NCBI RefSeq assembly: GCF_014647515.1
Contig: NZ_BMPI01000032.1
Coordinates: forward strand, 5,757-69,756
Direction: 5' to 3'
Source of the DNA: Dactylosporangium sucinum
GTDB taxonomy: Bacteria; Actinomycetota; Actinomycetes; Mycobacteriales; Micromonosporaceae
DNA length: 64,000 nucleotides
Of the stretch, positions 32,902 to 42,600 are shown in pieces. The position numbers were made by a program, and so were the translations under genes. The notes below the pieces were generated by a model, which was not told the origin of the DNA, made no database searches, and was given only the letters and a program-made list of their open reading frames with translations. Every line of letters starts with the position of its first letter. Positions within the stretch are counted from its first letter, which is position 1.

Positions 32902-34002
32902 TCAGACCGCCGGGGTGCCCTCGGCGGGGAGGACCTTCGTCGGGGCGACCGGTGCCGCGGGGAGCGGCTGCGTCGGCCAGACCGGAGCGTCCGGCTCGCC
33001 GGGCAGCTGCGCGGTCGGGCCCGGCTGCGCTGCCGCCTCGGCCGGCACCCCCGTCCCGGGCTGCGCCGGCGGCGTCGGCGGCTCCAGCAACCAGCCCTGC
33101 GGCTGCGCCACCGCCCGGGCGGGCGGCGCGGCCGGCACCGGCGGTGCGGACCGGGCCGGTGGGGCCGACGCGACCGGCGGGGCCGCCTGAGGTGGCACCG
33201 AAGGGTGGAACGGGGCCGGGGGCAGTGCGTGCGGCGGGTGCACCGGGTAGTGCTGCGGCGGCGGGCCCGCCCGGTGCGGCGCGAACGGCACGCCGGGAGG
33301 CAGGGCGGGCTGGAACGGCGGCCGGCGGTACAACGTGATCGCCCGGCCACCGAGCGCCTTCGTCGCGTTGCCGTTCGTGACGCCGCCCAGGATGATGCCG
33401 GCGCCCGGCACGACCTTCGCGAGCATCTTCTTCGCCGCGCGGACGCCGGCCATCTGGGCCAGCTTGAGGCCCAGCTTCACCATGACGCGGCCGACCGTCG
33501 GGCGGTCCTGCGGGAGCAGGGCGTCGAAGCGCTCGCGGCCCTTGGCCACGGCCAGGGCCGTGCGGGCCGTTTGCGCGTATTTGTGCACATTCTGCAGCAC
33601 GAGCAGCTCGGCCGCGCGGTCCGGGTGGGCCGGGTCGGCGCCGTAGTTCGCGGCCAGCATCAGCACCATGCGGGCCTGGGTCCACGCCAGGACACCGATG
33701 TCGAGGACGGCGCCCGCCAGCGGGACGGCACCCGACACGGCGCCGGACAGGCGGGACTGGTTCACGTAGCGGTACACGATCATGTTGGCGAGCGCGTCGG
33801 GCGGGGCGCCGGGGTTCTGGCCCTTGAGCTTGTCGAGCTCGCGGGCCATCCGCGGGCCGAGGCGCGACACCGCTTCCAGCGCCAGGTGCTCCGGCGCGTA
33901 CTCAGGGTCGGCCTTCATCTTCTGCCACAGACCGCTCGGGGGCCCGTCGTCGCCGTCAGCGGCGCTGTCAGAGAGATCGGGCGATGCGGTCGGCTCGGTC
34001 AC
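32902..34002 (-). CDS. EcsC-family protein with long proline-rich tail
   Basis: 366 residues. The EcsC-like domain covers about residues 35-210: HLALEAVSRLGPRMARELDKLKGQNPGAPPDALANMIVYRYVNQSRLSGAVSG, DIGVLAWTQARMVLMLAANYGADPAHPDRAAELLVL, and KMLAKVVPGAGIILGGVTN. The last 150 residues are proline/alanine-rich and probably disordered. EcsC proteins are membrane-associated and of unclear function. GTG 34002 lies six bases after TATCTT, a good leaderless -10, and starts at the acidic TEPTASPDLSDSAADGDD segment. Confidence 0.8.
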   Translation of the reverse strand: MTEPTASPDLSDSAADGDDGPPSGLWQKMKADPEYAPEHLALEAVSRLGPRMARELDKLKGQNPGAPPDALANMIVYRYVNQSRLSGAVSGAVPLAGAVLDIGVLAWTQARMVLMLAANYGADPAHPDRAAELLVLQNVHKYAQTARTALAVAKGRERFDALLPQDRPTVGRVMVKLGLKLAQMAGVRAAKKMLAKVVPGAGIILGGVTNGNATKALGGRAITLYRRPPFQPALPPGVPFAPHRAGPPPQHYPVHPPHALPPAPFHPSVPPQAAPPVASAPPARSAPPVPAAPPARAVAQPQGWLLEPPTPPAQPGTGVPAEAAAQPGPTAQLPGEPDAPVWPTQPLPAAPVAPTKVLPAEGTPAV

Positions 34003-34008
34003 ACGACC

Positions 34009-34014
34009 AAGATA
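34009..34014 (-). promoter_or_regulatory. Leaderless-type -10 box of the EcsC-family gene
   Basis: TATCTT on the minus strand, six bases, then GTG 34002. Confidence 0.5.
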
Positions 34015-34107
34015 AGCAACGGGTGCCAACGGGACCACAATGCCGGTCGGGTACACGATAGGCTGACCTGTCACGTACCGACCGTGATCAACATGGGGAG
34101 GGCTGCC

Positions 34108-34917
34108 GTGAGCCTGCCGGACTGGGCGCCAGCCGGGGTGGACACGACCGTGCCGAACGCGGCCAGGGTGTATGACTACGCGCTCGGCGGCTACCACAAC
34201 TTCGCCGTCGACCGGGAGTTCGCCGAGCGGGCGATGCAGGCCTGGCCGGGGATCGGGCGGGTCGCGTATGCCAACCGGGCCTACCTGGGGCGGGCCGTGG
34301 AGTGGCTCGTCGACGCCGGGGTGCGCCAGTTCCTCGACATCGGCTCGGGCATCCCGACGCTCGGCAACGTCCACGAGGTGGCGCAGGCCCTCGCGCCGGA
34401 CGCGCGGGTGATGTATGTCGACATCGACGAGGTCGCCGTCATGCACAGCGAGGCGATCCTGGCCGGCAACCCGCGCGCCGCGGCCGTGCAGGGTGACCTG
34501 CGCAAGCCGCAGGAGATCCTGGCCAACCCGCGGGTGCAGGAGCTGCTCGACCTCGGCCAGCCGGTGGCGGTGCTGCTGGTGGCGGTGCTGCACTTCATCG
34601 CCGACGAGGACGACCCGGCGGGGATCGTGCGCGAGCTGGGCGACGCGCTCGTCGGGGGCAGTTACGTCGCCGTCTCGCACTTCACCCGCACCACCGGCCT
34701 CGACTCGGAGCAGGACCGGGTCACCAAGTTGTATGACCAGACGCCGACCTCGGTCCGCGCCCGCACCCCGGAGCAGGTGGCCGAGATCCTGGGCGGGCTG
34801 GAGCTGATCGGGCCCGGGGTGGTGCCGGCGACCGCGTGGCACCCCGACCCGGAGGTCGACGAGCCGGAGCAGCCGGCCGTCCTCGCCGCCGTGGGTCGCA
34901 AATCGGTCGCAAACTAG
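34108..34917 (+). CDS. SAM-dependent methyltransferase, DUF574/Methyltransf_19 family
   Basis: 269 residues. VDTTVPNAARVYDYALGGYHNFAVDREFAERAM is the diagnostic N-terminus of this actinobacterial family (A-R-x-Y-D-x-x-L-G-G-x-x-N-F). QFLDIGSGIPTLGNVHEVAQALAPDARVMYVDIDEVAV binds SAM, and RVTKLYDQTPTSVRARTPEQVAEIL is conserved near the end. The family is greatly expanded in Streptomyces and relatives and its substrates are mostly unknown. I chose GTG 34108 because GGGGAGGG lies six bases before it. It is followed after 59 bases by the c-di-GMP gene on the same strand. Confidence 0.9.
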   Translation: MSLPDWAPAGVDTTVPNAARVYDYALGGYHNFAVDREFAERAMQAWPGIGRVAYANRAYLGRAVEWLVDAGVRQFLDIGSGIPTLGNVHEVAQALAPDARVMYVDIDEVAVMHSEAILAGNPRAAAVQGDLRKPQEILANPRVQELLDLGQPVAVLLVAVLHFIADEDDPAGIVRELGDALVGGSYVAVSHFTRTTGLDSEQDRVTKLYDQTPTSVRARTPEQVAEILGGLELIGPGVVPATAWHPDPEVDEPEQPAVLAAVGRKSVAN

Positions 34918-34976
34918 CGCGCGTGGGGAAATCTCGACATACTTCACTCGTCGCCTCCCGAGCGAATGAGGTCTCC

Positions 34977-36689
34977 ATGCGGCAGCGGCCTGCCCACCCG
35001 CTTGACGATCACGAGTCGCCGTCCCGGACATTCGCCCGCGCCTGGGCCCAGCGCCTGCACGAGGTCTCCTTCGTGCCCCGCCGCCTCGGCCGCACCATCC
35101 CGCTCCTGCAGGACCTGACCGCCCTGCTCGCCGCCGCCCTGACCGGCGACGAGCCCGACCCGGCGGCCGGGCACCACGCCGGCACCGCGCTCGTCGAGGC
35201 GCAGCTGTGGTCGCCCGCCGCGCTACGGGCCAGCGTCGAGCACATCCACACCCGGCTGCGCAGCGACCTCGGCATCACCCATCCGGACGCCGCCGACCGG
35301 CTGGGCCCGCTGCTCGGCGCGTTCACCGAGGCGTTCGCCGAGGGCGTCCGCGCCGTCGCCCTGACCGAGACCGACGACCTGCGCCGCCACGAACGGGCGA
35401 CGGCGCAGCGCGCGGTGCTGCAGGCCGAGCAGGAGCGGCAGCACGCCCTCCTGCACGACCAGGTCTCGGGCCTGCCGAACCGGCACGCCCTCACCGAGCA
35501 CCTGACCACGCTCGCCGCCAAGTCCGACCGCCTCGCGGTGTGCGTCCTCAACCTGGTCCGCTTCGCCGAGATCAGCGACGCGCTCGGCACCGACCCGGCC
35601 GACGCGCTGCTGCGCGAGGTGGGCCTGCGGATGCGCGACCTCGCGGTCACCCACGGGTTGTTTGCGGCCCACCTGGGCGGCGACGAGTTCGTCCTCGTGC
35701 AGGCCGGCACCCGGGGCCCGGACGACGCGGTGAAGCTGTTCGACCTGGTCCGGGAGGCTCTCGCGTACCCCTGGGGCCCGGCCGCCCACCCGGTCCAGCT
35801 GGACGCGAAGGGCGGCCTGCTGGAGCGCGCCGCGACGGGAGCCGTGGCGGGCGAGCTGCTGCGCACCGCGAAGATGGCGCTCACCTGGGCCAAGAGCGAC
35901 CCGGTCGGCTCGTATGCGATGTTCGAGCAGCACCGTCACGACGCCGACCGCCGCCGGCACACCCTGTCCCGCGACCTGCCGGGCGCGGTGCGCAACGGCG
36001 CGCTGCGCCTGGCGTACCAGCCGATCGTCAGCCTCACCGACCGGCGGGTCGTGGCCGTGGAGGCCCTCGCCCGCTGGCGTCACCCGGACCACGGCGAGGT
36101 CGCCCCGGCCGAGTTCATCCCGCTGGCCGAGCGCATCGGCCTGCTCAACCGCCTGATCGGCGCCCAGCTGCGGGCGGCGGGCCGGCACGCCCTGAAGTGG
36201 CAGCGCACCGGCCGACCGGTGCGCCTGAACCTCAACGTGTCGACGGCCCAGCTCACCGACCCGTCCCTGCCGGCGATCGTCGGCGAGGCGCTGGACGAGA
36301 CGGGCTTCCCGCCGGACCTGCTGACCTTCGAGGTGACGGAGGAGTCGATCACGACGCCGCAGGCATCGACGCTGGCGGCGCTGGCCGCGTTGGGCGCGAG
36401 CTTCGCGGTCGACGACTTCGGCACGGGGTATTCCAACTTCGCCCGCCTGCACGAGGTCAGCCGCACGGCGGTGACCAGCCTGAAGGTCGACCGCTCCCTG
36501 CTGGCCAGCTCCGACGTCCTGCTCACCACGCTGGTGACCCTGGCACACGGGCTACGGCTGCACGCGGTGGCGGAGGGCGTCGAGACCGAGGACCAGGCGG
36601 CCCATGTCCGCAAGCTCGGGTACGACCACGCCCAGGGGATCCTGTTCGGCGCGCCCGCCCCGCCGGACGAGGTCGCCGCGCTCCTCTGA
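34977..36689 (+). CDS. GGDEF-EAL c-di-GMP turnover protein
   Basis: 570 residues, soluble. An uncharacterised helical domain (about 1-150) ends in a coiled segment (RATAQRAVLQAEQERQHALL). The GGDEF domain has an intact active site, HLGGDEFVLV. The EAL domain has EALARWRHP, NLNVSTAQL, DDFGTGYSN, KVDRSL and AEGVETEDQ, so the metal and catalytic residues of a phosphodiesterase are also present. It could therefore make, degrade or sense c-di-GMP; which dominates cannot be read here. ATG 34977 follows GAGG at five bases. There is no membrane segment, so it senses through the N-terminal domain. Confidence 0.93.
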   Translation: MRQRPAHPLDDHESPSRTFARAWAQRLHEVSFVPRRLGRTIPLLQDLTALLAAALTGDEPDPAAGHHAGTALVEAQLWSPAALRASVEHIHTRLRSDLGITHPDAADRLGPLLGAFTEAFAEGVRAVALTETDDLRRHERATAQRAVLQAEQERQHALLHDQVSGLPNRHALTEHLTTLAAKSDRLAVCVLNLVRFAEISDALGTDPADALLREVGLRMRDLAVTHGLFAAHLGGDEFVLVQAGTRGPDDAVKLFDLVREALAYPWGPAAHPVQLDAKGGLLERAATGAVAGELLRTAKMALTWAKSDPVGSYAMFEQHRHDADRRRHTLSRDLPGAVRNGALRLAYQPIVSLTDRRVVAVEALARWRHPDHGEVAPAEFIPLAERIGLLNRLIGAQLRAAGRHALKWQRTGRPVRLNLNVSTAQLTDPSLPAIVGEALDETGFPPDLLTFEVTEESITTPQASTLAALAALGASFAVDDFGTGYSNFARLHEVSRTAVTSLKVDRSLLASSDVLLTTLVTLAHGLRLHAVAEGVETEDQAAHVRKLGYDHAQGILFGAPAPPDEVAALL

Positions 36690-36748
36690 CCGGTTCCCCC
36701 GCCGCACCGCCGCCGGCCCACGTGGTGGACCGGCGGCGGCACCGGTCA
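36687..36748. terminator. Bidirectional terminator embracing two stop codons
   Basis: TGACCGGT (36687-36694) pairs with ACCGGTCA (36741-36748), and inside it CCGCCGCCGG (36707-36716) pairs with CCGGCGGCGG (36730-36739). The loop holds the palindrome CCACGTGG. The outer arms include the stop codons of both the GGDEF-EAL gene and the convergent ThuA gene. Confidence 0.65.
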
Positions 36749-38854
36749 GGCGTTCTTCAGGGCGGACATCCAGCTCCGCAGCTGGCGGGCCTGGCGGTCG
36801 AGCTCGTCACGCGCCGCGGCGGTGCCCGCGGCGGGCGAGCCGGTGATCGCGCTGATCTTGTTGAGCGAGTTGCCGGCCGCGTTGTAGTCCTGGCGCAGGT
36901 AGGCCGCCTGGGCGTCGTCGAGCAGCGCCGCGGCGGCCGCGGCGGACTCCGGCGTCAGGGTGCCGGCCGCGGCGCCGGCGGTGATGAACGTGCGGGTCTG
37001 CCGGAAGGTCGAGCAGTTGGCGTCGACCTGCCCGGCCGTCCAGTTCATCCCGGCCAGCAGGATCTGGGTGAACGAGTCGCGGTAGTACTGCGCCCGGTCG
37101 TGGCCGAGGATGAACGAGAACGCGCGGCCGCCGTCGTACTCCTGGCACCACGCGATCGGGTGGTCGCCGCCCATCAGCGGCAGCGGGTTGTTCGCGGCGT
37201 TGCCGCTGTTGAGGCTGCGCCGGTAGGACTCCTCGTCGAGGCTCAGCAGCGTGTGCACCTCGGCCCGCGGGTTGTGGTCGAAGTTGTACAGCTCGTCGAT
37301 GGTCAGCCAGGTCTTCGGCAGGTGCGCGGTGGCCGGGTTCGTGGTGTCCTCGGTGTTGACCCGCACGTTGATGCAGCTGCCGCAGGTGCCTTCGCCGTTC
37401 TGGCCGCCCGGGTGGTTGGTGAACCACGCGCCGACCAGGTCGCGGTACCAGGGAACGTTGTGGATCGCGTCGGACGCGCCGTGCAGCGCGAGGTATCCGC
37501 CGCCGGCCCGGATGTACTCCTGGAACGCGGCCAGCTCGGCGGCGTTGAGGGCGTCCGCGCTCGCCGGGCTGTTCGCGTTGGTCCCGTCGACCGGTGAGGA
37601 GAAGATGACGGTCTTGTACTTCGCGAGGTCGGCGCCCGACGTGAACGGCGTGCTCGCCAGCGATGCCGGGGCGAGCCGCGGGTCCCAGATGTCGACGTCG
37701 AAGCCGTACCGCTGGCCCCACTGCTGCACGAGCAGGGCGGTGTCCGGGATGTGGTCGTGCCGGAAGCCCTTGGTGGCCGAGAAGTACAGGACCCGGAACT
37801 TGGCCCCGGGGAAGTTGGTCGACGCCGCGAGCGGAACGGCCGCCGCGATCGGGTCGGGCCCGGCGACGGGCGTGACGATCATCCCGGTCGCCGGATCAGC
37901 CGGCAGCTCGCCGGCGATCTGCTGCTGCAGGTAGCGGGCATCGCCGACGAGCGTGTCGCGGACCTGGCCGGATGTCGACCCGCCCTGGGCGGCGGCGACG
38001 AACTGGTTGAGGGCCCGCTTCGCCTGGTTGGTGTTGCCCGCCTCGGCGAGGCTCGCCGCCTCCGCCAGCTTGGCCTGCAGGTCAGCCGCGAGGCCGGCAC
38101 CGATCGAACCGCCGCTGGCGAAACCGTCGATGAGGGTGCCGAGCTCGGCGAACGACGTGGTCACCACGAACGTCTGGTCGAACCGCGCCGCGTTGCCGGC
38201 CGCGTCGCTGGCCACCACGCTGATCGTGTGCGCGCCCGTCGACAGGGTCGAGGTGCGCACCGGCAGCGGGGTCGTCTCGATCTGGTCGATCCACATCTTG
38301 TGGATGAAGACGCCGCCGGAGCCGGGCGCGGGATCGGTCCGGGTCGGGATCAGCGTGGCGGTGTGGCCGACCTTCCCGGCGACGACACCGGGCCAGCTGA
38401 CGACCGGGGCGACGGTGTCGATCCGGACGGTGATGGTGCGGGTGGCCTCGACCGAGTTGTCACCGCTGACGGCGCGGTACCCGACCGTCGTGGAGCCTTG
38501 CTGGGTGATCTCCACCGACCCGGTCAGCGTGCCGGGATAGGGGCTGCCGGCCGACACCGCGGTCTGGAAGGGAGCCGCGTTGCCGAGACGGTACTCGAGG
38601 CGCTGGACGCCGCCGGCCCCGTCGGTCGCGGACAGGTTCAGCGTGACCGGCCCTCGGTACCAGTTGTTGGTACCGGTGGCAACGGCCGGGGTGAGCGTGG
38701 CCGGCACGCTGGTCGGCGCGGCCCAGGCCGATGCGGCGATGACGAGCGACCCGACGGACATGGAGGCGGCCGGCAGGGCGACGGCGACCAGGGAGCGGAG
38801 CAGACGTCGGCGGGGATCTCGCGGACCTCGTGCGGTCGGGGGTTGGCTGGGCAT
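36746..38854 (-). CDS. Secreted ThuA-domain protein with FIMAH-like helical domains
   Basis: 702 residues. An arginine-rich signal peptide (PRRRLLRSLVAVALPAA, ending about residue 46) is followed by Ig-like/chitobiase-type repeats (50-230; GVQRLEYRLG, VASDAAGNAARFDQTF). A FIMAH-type helical domain (233-320) and the ThuA glutamine-amidotransferase-like domain (352-605) come next: KFRVLYFSATKGFRHDHIPD, YIRAGGGYLALHGASD, MGGDHPIAWCQEYDGGRAFSFILGHD. A second FIMAH-like helical segment closes it. ThuA proteins act in oxidised-sugar (3-keto-trehalose type) metabolism, and extracellular ones are common in actinomycetes. ATG 38854 follows GGAGGG at seven bases. It is divergent from a second ThuA gene. 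Confidence 0.87.
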   Translation of the reverse strand: MPSQPPTARGPRDPRRRLLRSLVAVALPAASMSVGSLVIAASAWAAPTSVPATLTPAVATGTNNWYRGPVTLNLSATDGAGGVQRLEYRLGNAAPFQTAVSAGSPYPGTLTGSVEITQQGSTTVGYRAVSGDNSVEATRTITVRIDTVAPVVSWPGVVAGKVGHTATLIPTRTDPAPGSGGVFIHKMWIDQIETTPLPVRTSTLSTGAHTISVVASDAAGNAARFDQTFVVTTSFAELGTLIDGFASGGSIGAGLAADLQAKLAEAASLAEAGNTNQAKRALNQFVAAAQGGSTSGQVRDTLVGDARYLQQQIAGELPADPATGMIVTPVAGPDPIAAAVPLAASTNFPGAKFRVLYFSATKGFRHDHIPDTALLVQQWGQRYGFDVDIWDPRLAPASLASTPFTSGADLAKYKTVIFSSPVDGTNANSPASADALNAAELAAFQEYIRAGGGYLALHGASDAIHNVPWYRDLVGAWFTNHPGGQNGEGTCGSCINVRVNTEDTTNPATAHLPKTWLTIDELYNFDHNPRAEVHTLLSLDEESYRRSLNSGNAANNPLPLMGGDHPIAWCQEYDGGRAFSFILGHDRAQYYRDSFTQILLAGMNWTAGQVDANCSTFRQTRTFITAGAAAGTLTPESAAAAAALLDDAQAAYLRQDYNAAGNSLNKISAITGSPAAGTAAARDELDRQARQLRSWMSALKNA

Positions 38855-39625
38855 GTGCTTCCCTCCAGTTGCGTGATGGGACGCGGAGGCGGCGTCGACG
38901 AGCGAGGCGCGCATGGCGAGCAGCGGACCCGGCGTCGGACCGGGTCAGGGTGTGGCCGGCTCGCCGGTCGCGTCGCTGGCCTCGAGCGTCCCGGGGTGTT
39001 GGCCGGAGAACGATCGACCTCGAAGTGACCGTTCACTCGGCGGAAGAGTATCGCAGCACAAAAGTTAGTAGTATTTCCGATTAACTTTCCTGCGATTCGA
39101 CAAAAGCTCTCGACGCCTGTCGAACAGCTAGGTGGCTTTCATCCGCACTCGCCGGTTCCCCATGCCTCGCAAGTGGCGATCGGCCGGTACCGGAACTCGA
39201 TCACCGCCGACGAGTAACGCTGGGGGCTTCTGTTGCACTCCTTCACTAGGGCGACTGCGTCTCGGCACCTTCTGTCCGATTCTGACGAACTTTCGGCGCT
39301 CCCAACAGAAGTTAGATCGTTCACAGCTCAACTTTTGTCGACATCACCCTATCTTTCGATTGGGGCGACGTATATGGTGACGGCTATGCGTTGACCGAGC
39401 CAGTCGCTCGCCCCACTGCACGGGATCCAGGCGAGCACTGGGCGCAGCTCGGTACGACGTCGCCGCATTGCCACGCCCCAGCGATCGACCCTTGCCGTGC
39501 GCCTTCCCTCCGGGCGCGCCGCAACCCCACCCGAACCGTTCCCCGGTCGGACGTGTCCGCCAACGGCTGCTGCCTCGGTTCGTCGGCGGCCCGCACGTCC
39601 GGCAACACCCCGCGGAGGAGGTTTC
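38855..39625. other. 771-bp divergent intergenic region with an AT-rich core
   Basis: No convincing gene. From about 39030 to 39385 the base composition drops well below the rest of the window. It contains repeated AACTTT/AAAGTT words and a 9-bp inverted pair, CGACAAAAG (39099-39107) and CTTTTGTCG (39332-39340), about 230 bases apart. A TATATGGTG motif near 39370 is a possible plus-strand -10. The region probably holds the promoters and operators of both ThuA genes. Confidence 0.5.
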
Positions 39626-42600
39626 ATGTTCAACGCTCCAGGCCGTCGGCGCACCACGTTCGCCGGCCTGCTCGCCCTCAGCGCTTCACTGCTGGTGGGA
39701 ACGACGTCGGCGTCCGCGCCGGCGCTCGCCGCGCCCGCCCCGGAGAGCAACGGCAGTCAGTTCAAGGTGCTGGTCTTCACCAAGGCCGTCGGCACGAAGA
39801 GCTCGTCGACCGCGGCGGGCGTCGCCGCGATCAAGCAGCTGGGCAACCAGCTGCGATTCACCGTCGTGGAGACCGACGACGCCGGCAAGTTCGACCAGGC
39901 ACATCTCAAGCAGTACCGCGTCGTCGTCTTCCTCAACACCTACGGCGACGTGCTCAACGCGGCACAGCAGGCCGCTTTCGAGGACTACTACACCGACGGC
40001 GGCGGCTTCGTCGGCGTCCACTCGGCGATCGAGACCGAGACCGACTGGTCGTTCCTCACCGACGTCCTCGGCACCCGCGCGTCCGGCTCGTCCGCCGTCA
40101 CGCAGGCCAGGATCAAGGTCGCCGACCGCGTCCACCCGGCGTCGAAGAGTCTGCCGGAGTCGTGGAACCGCACCGACCAGTGGTACAACTTCACGTCCAA
40201 CGTGCGCGGCTTCTCGCACGTGCTCGCGACCGTCGACGAGAACTCCTACGCCGGCGGCACGATGGGCTACGACCACCCGATCACCTGGTGCAAGGACTAC
40301 AAGGGCGGCCGCTCCTTCTACACCGGGCTGGGCGACACCGCGGCCAGCTTCGGCACGCAGGACCTGCGGGCGCACCTCGGTGGTGCGATCCAGTGGGCCG
40401 CCGGCATGACCGACGGCGACTGCGGCGCGACCGTGCTGGCCAACTACCAGATGGACTACATCGCCGCGCCGCCGAACGTCAGCGAGCCGATCGGCTTCGA
40501 CGTGCTGCCCGACGGCCGCGTCGTGCAGACCGACCGTCGCGGCGGCGTCCGCCTGCACGACCCGGCGAACAACACCACCCACCTGCTGGCGCAGATCCCC
40601 GTGTACATGGCCAGCGAGGACGGCATGTACGGCCCGGCGATCGACAACGACTTCGCCAACAACCACTGGGTCTACCTGTACTACTCGCCGCTGACCATGG
40701 AAGCGCCGTACCCGCAGACGACGCCGACCGCGAACTCCCCGACGACCGGTGCCGACCCAAGCGTCTGGGATCCGTGGAAGGGCTACTTCCAGCTGTCGCG
40801 GTTCAAGTTCGTCGACGGGCCCAACCCGACCCTCGACGTGGCGTCCGAGCAGAAGATCATGAAGGTGCCGGTCGACCGCGGTGCCTGCTGCCACGTCGCC
40901 GGCGACATCACCTTCGACAAGGACAACAACCTGTGGATGGTGACCGGCGACGACACCCCCGCGGGCGGTGGCAACTCCGGTGGCTTCGCGCCGTTCAACG
41001 ACATGCTCACCACGACCGGGCAGTACAACGCCCCCTACGTCGACGCCCGGCGCTCGGCGCTGAACACGAACGACCTGCGCGGCAAGATCCTGCGGATCAA
41101 GGTCCAGGGTGACGGCTCGTACACCATCCCCGCCGGCAACCTGTTCACCGGCAACGAGGAGGGCGGCGGCAAGACCCGGCCCGAGATCTACGCCATGGGC
41201 TTCCGCAACCCGTTCCGCATCACCGTCGACAAGGACGGCGTCGCCTACGTCACCGACTACTCGCCCGACTCGTCGACGCCGCAGGTGAACCGCGGTCCCG
41301 CGGGCACCGGCCGGATGGAGATCGTGCGGAAGCCGGCCAACTACGGCTGGCCGCTGTGCTACTCGCCGACCCTGCCGTACTACCGGTGGAACTTCAACAC
41401 CTCGACGCCGCTGGACAACCCGCCGCAGGCGTTCGAGTGCAACAACCCGGACCGCGGCCCGGCCAACACGTCCCGGTGGAACACCGGCCTGACGTACTCG
41501 CCGCCGATCGCGCAGCCGGACATGTGGTACTCGTTCCAGGACAACAACGCGGCCAACCCGCTGGGCACGCCCTGCGCGGCCTACTACATGCAGAACCCGC
41601 CCGGCAAGTGCCCGCAGCTGTTCCCGGAGCTCGGCACCGGCGGCGTCGGGCCGCACGGCGCGGCCAAGTACGACTACGACCCGAACAACCCCAACCCGAC
41701 GAAGTTCCCGGCGTACTACGACCAGTCCATCTTCTTCGGCGAGTTCACCCGCGACTACCTGCGGGAGATCCGCCTGGACTCGTCCGGGCAGGTCTTCAAG
41801 ATCAATGACCTGCTCAGCTGCGGCGCGGGGCCGACCACGCCCGCCCGGCCGTTCCTGTGCGACAACCCCATGGACATGATGTGGGGCAAGGACGGCAACT
41901 TCTACCTGCTGACCTACGGTGACGGCTTCTTCAACATCAACCCCGACGCCGCGCTGGTGAAGTTCAGCTACGTCAAGGGCACGCGGGCACCGATCGCGAA
42001 GCTGTCCGCCACCCCGACCGACGGCGTCGCGCCGCTGACCGTCGCGTTCTCCAGCGAAGGCTCGAACGACCCGGACCCGAGCGACTCCATCAAGTTCGCC
42101 TGGGACTTCGACGGCAACGGTACGACCGACTCGGTCGACCCGAACCCGACGTTCACGTACACGACGAACGGCGTCTACACGGCCCGGCTCACCGTGACCG
42201 ACTCCAGCGGCAAGACGGCGTCGGCCAACACGACCATCACCGTCGGCAACACCTCACCGACCGTGAAGGTCACCGTGCCGACCGAGGGTGGACTGTTCTC
42301 CTTCGGCGACTCGATCCCGTTCAACGTGACGGTCACCGACCCGCAGGACGGCACGATCGACTGCTCCCGCGTCGAGGTGACGTTCGTGCTCGGCCACGAC
42401 AGCCACGGCCACGCCGAGTCCACCGCGACCGGCTGCTCCGGGACGCTGCCCACGTTCGCCGAGGACGTCTCCCACGGCGGCAACGTGTTCGGCGTGATCA
42501 GCGCCTCCTACACCGACAAGGGCGGCCCCGGCGGCATCCCGGCGCTGACCACGGTCGACCAGGCGACCATCCGGCAGAAGAAGCAGGAGGTCGAGTTCGT

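Noticed and set aside
39132-39380. 82-residue plus-strand frame in the ThuA intergenic region
   Set aside because: No ribosome binding site, no -10 at leaderless distance, and a composition unlike the neighbouring genes.
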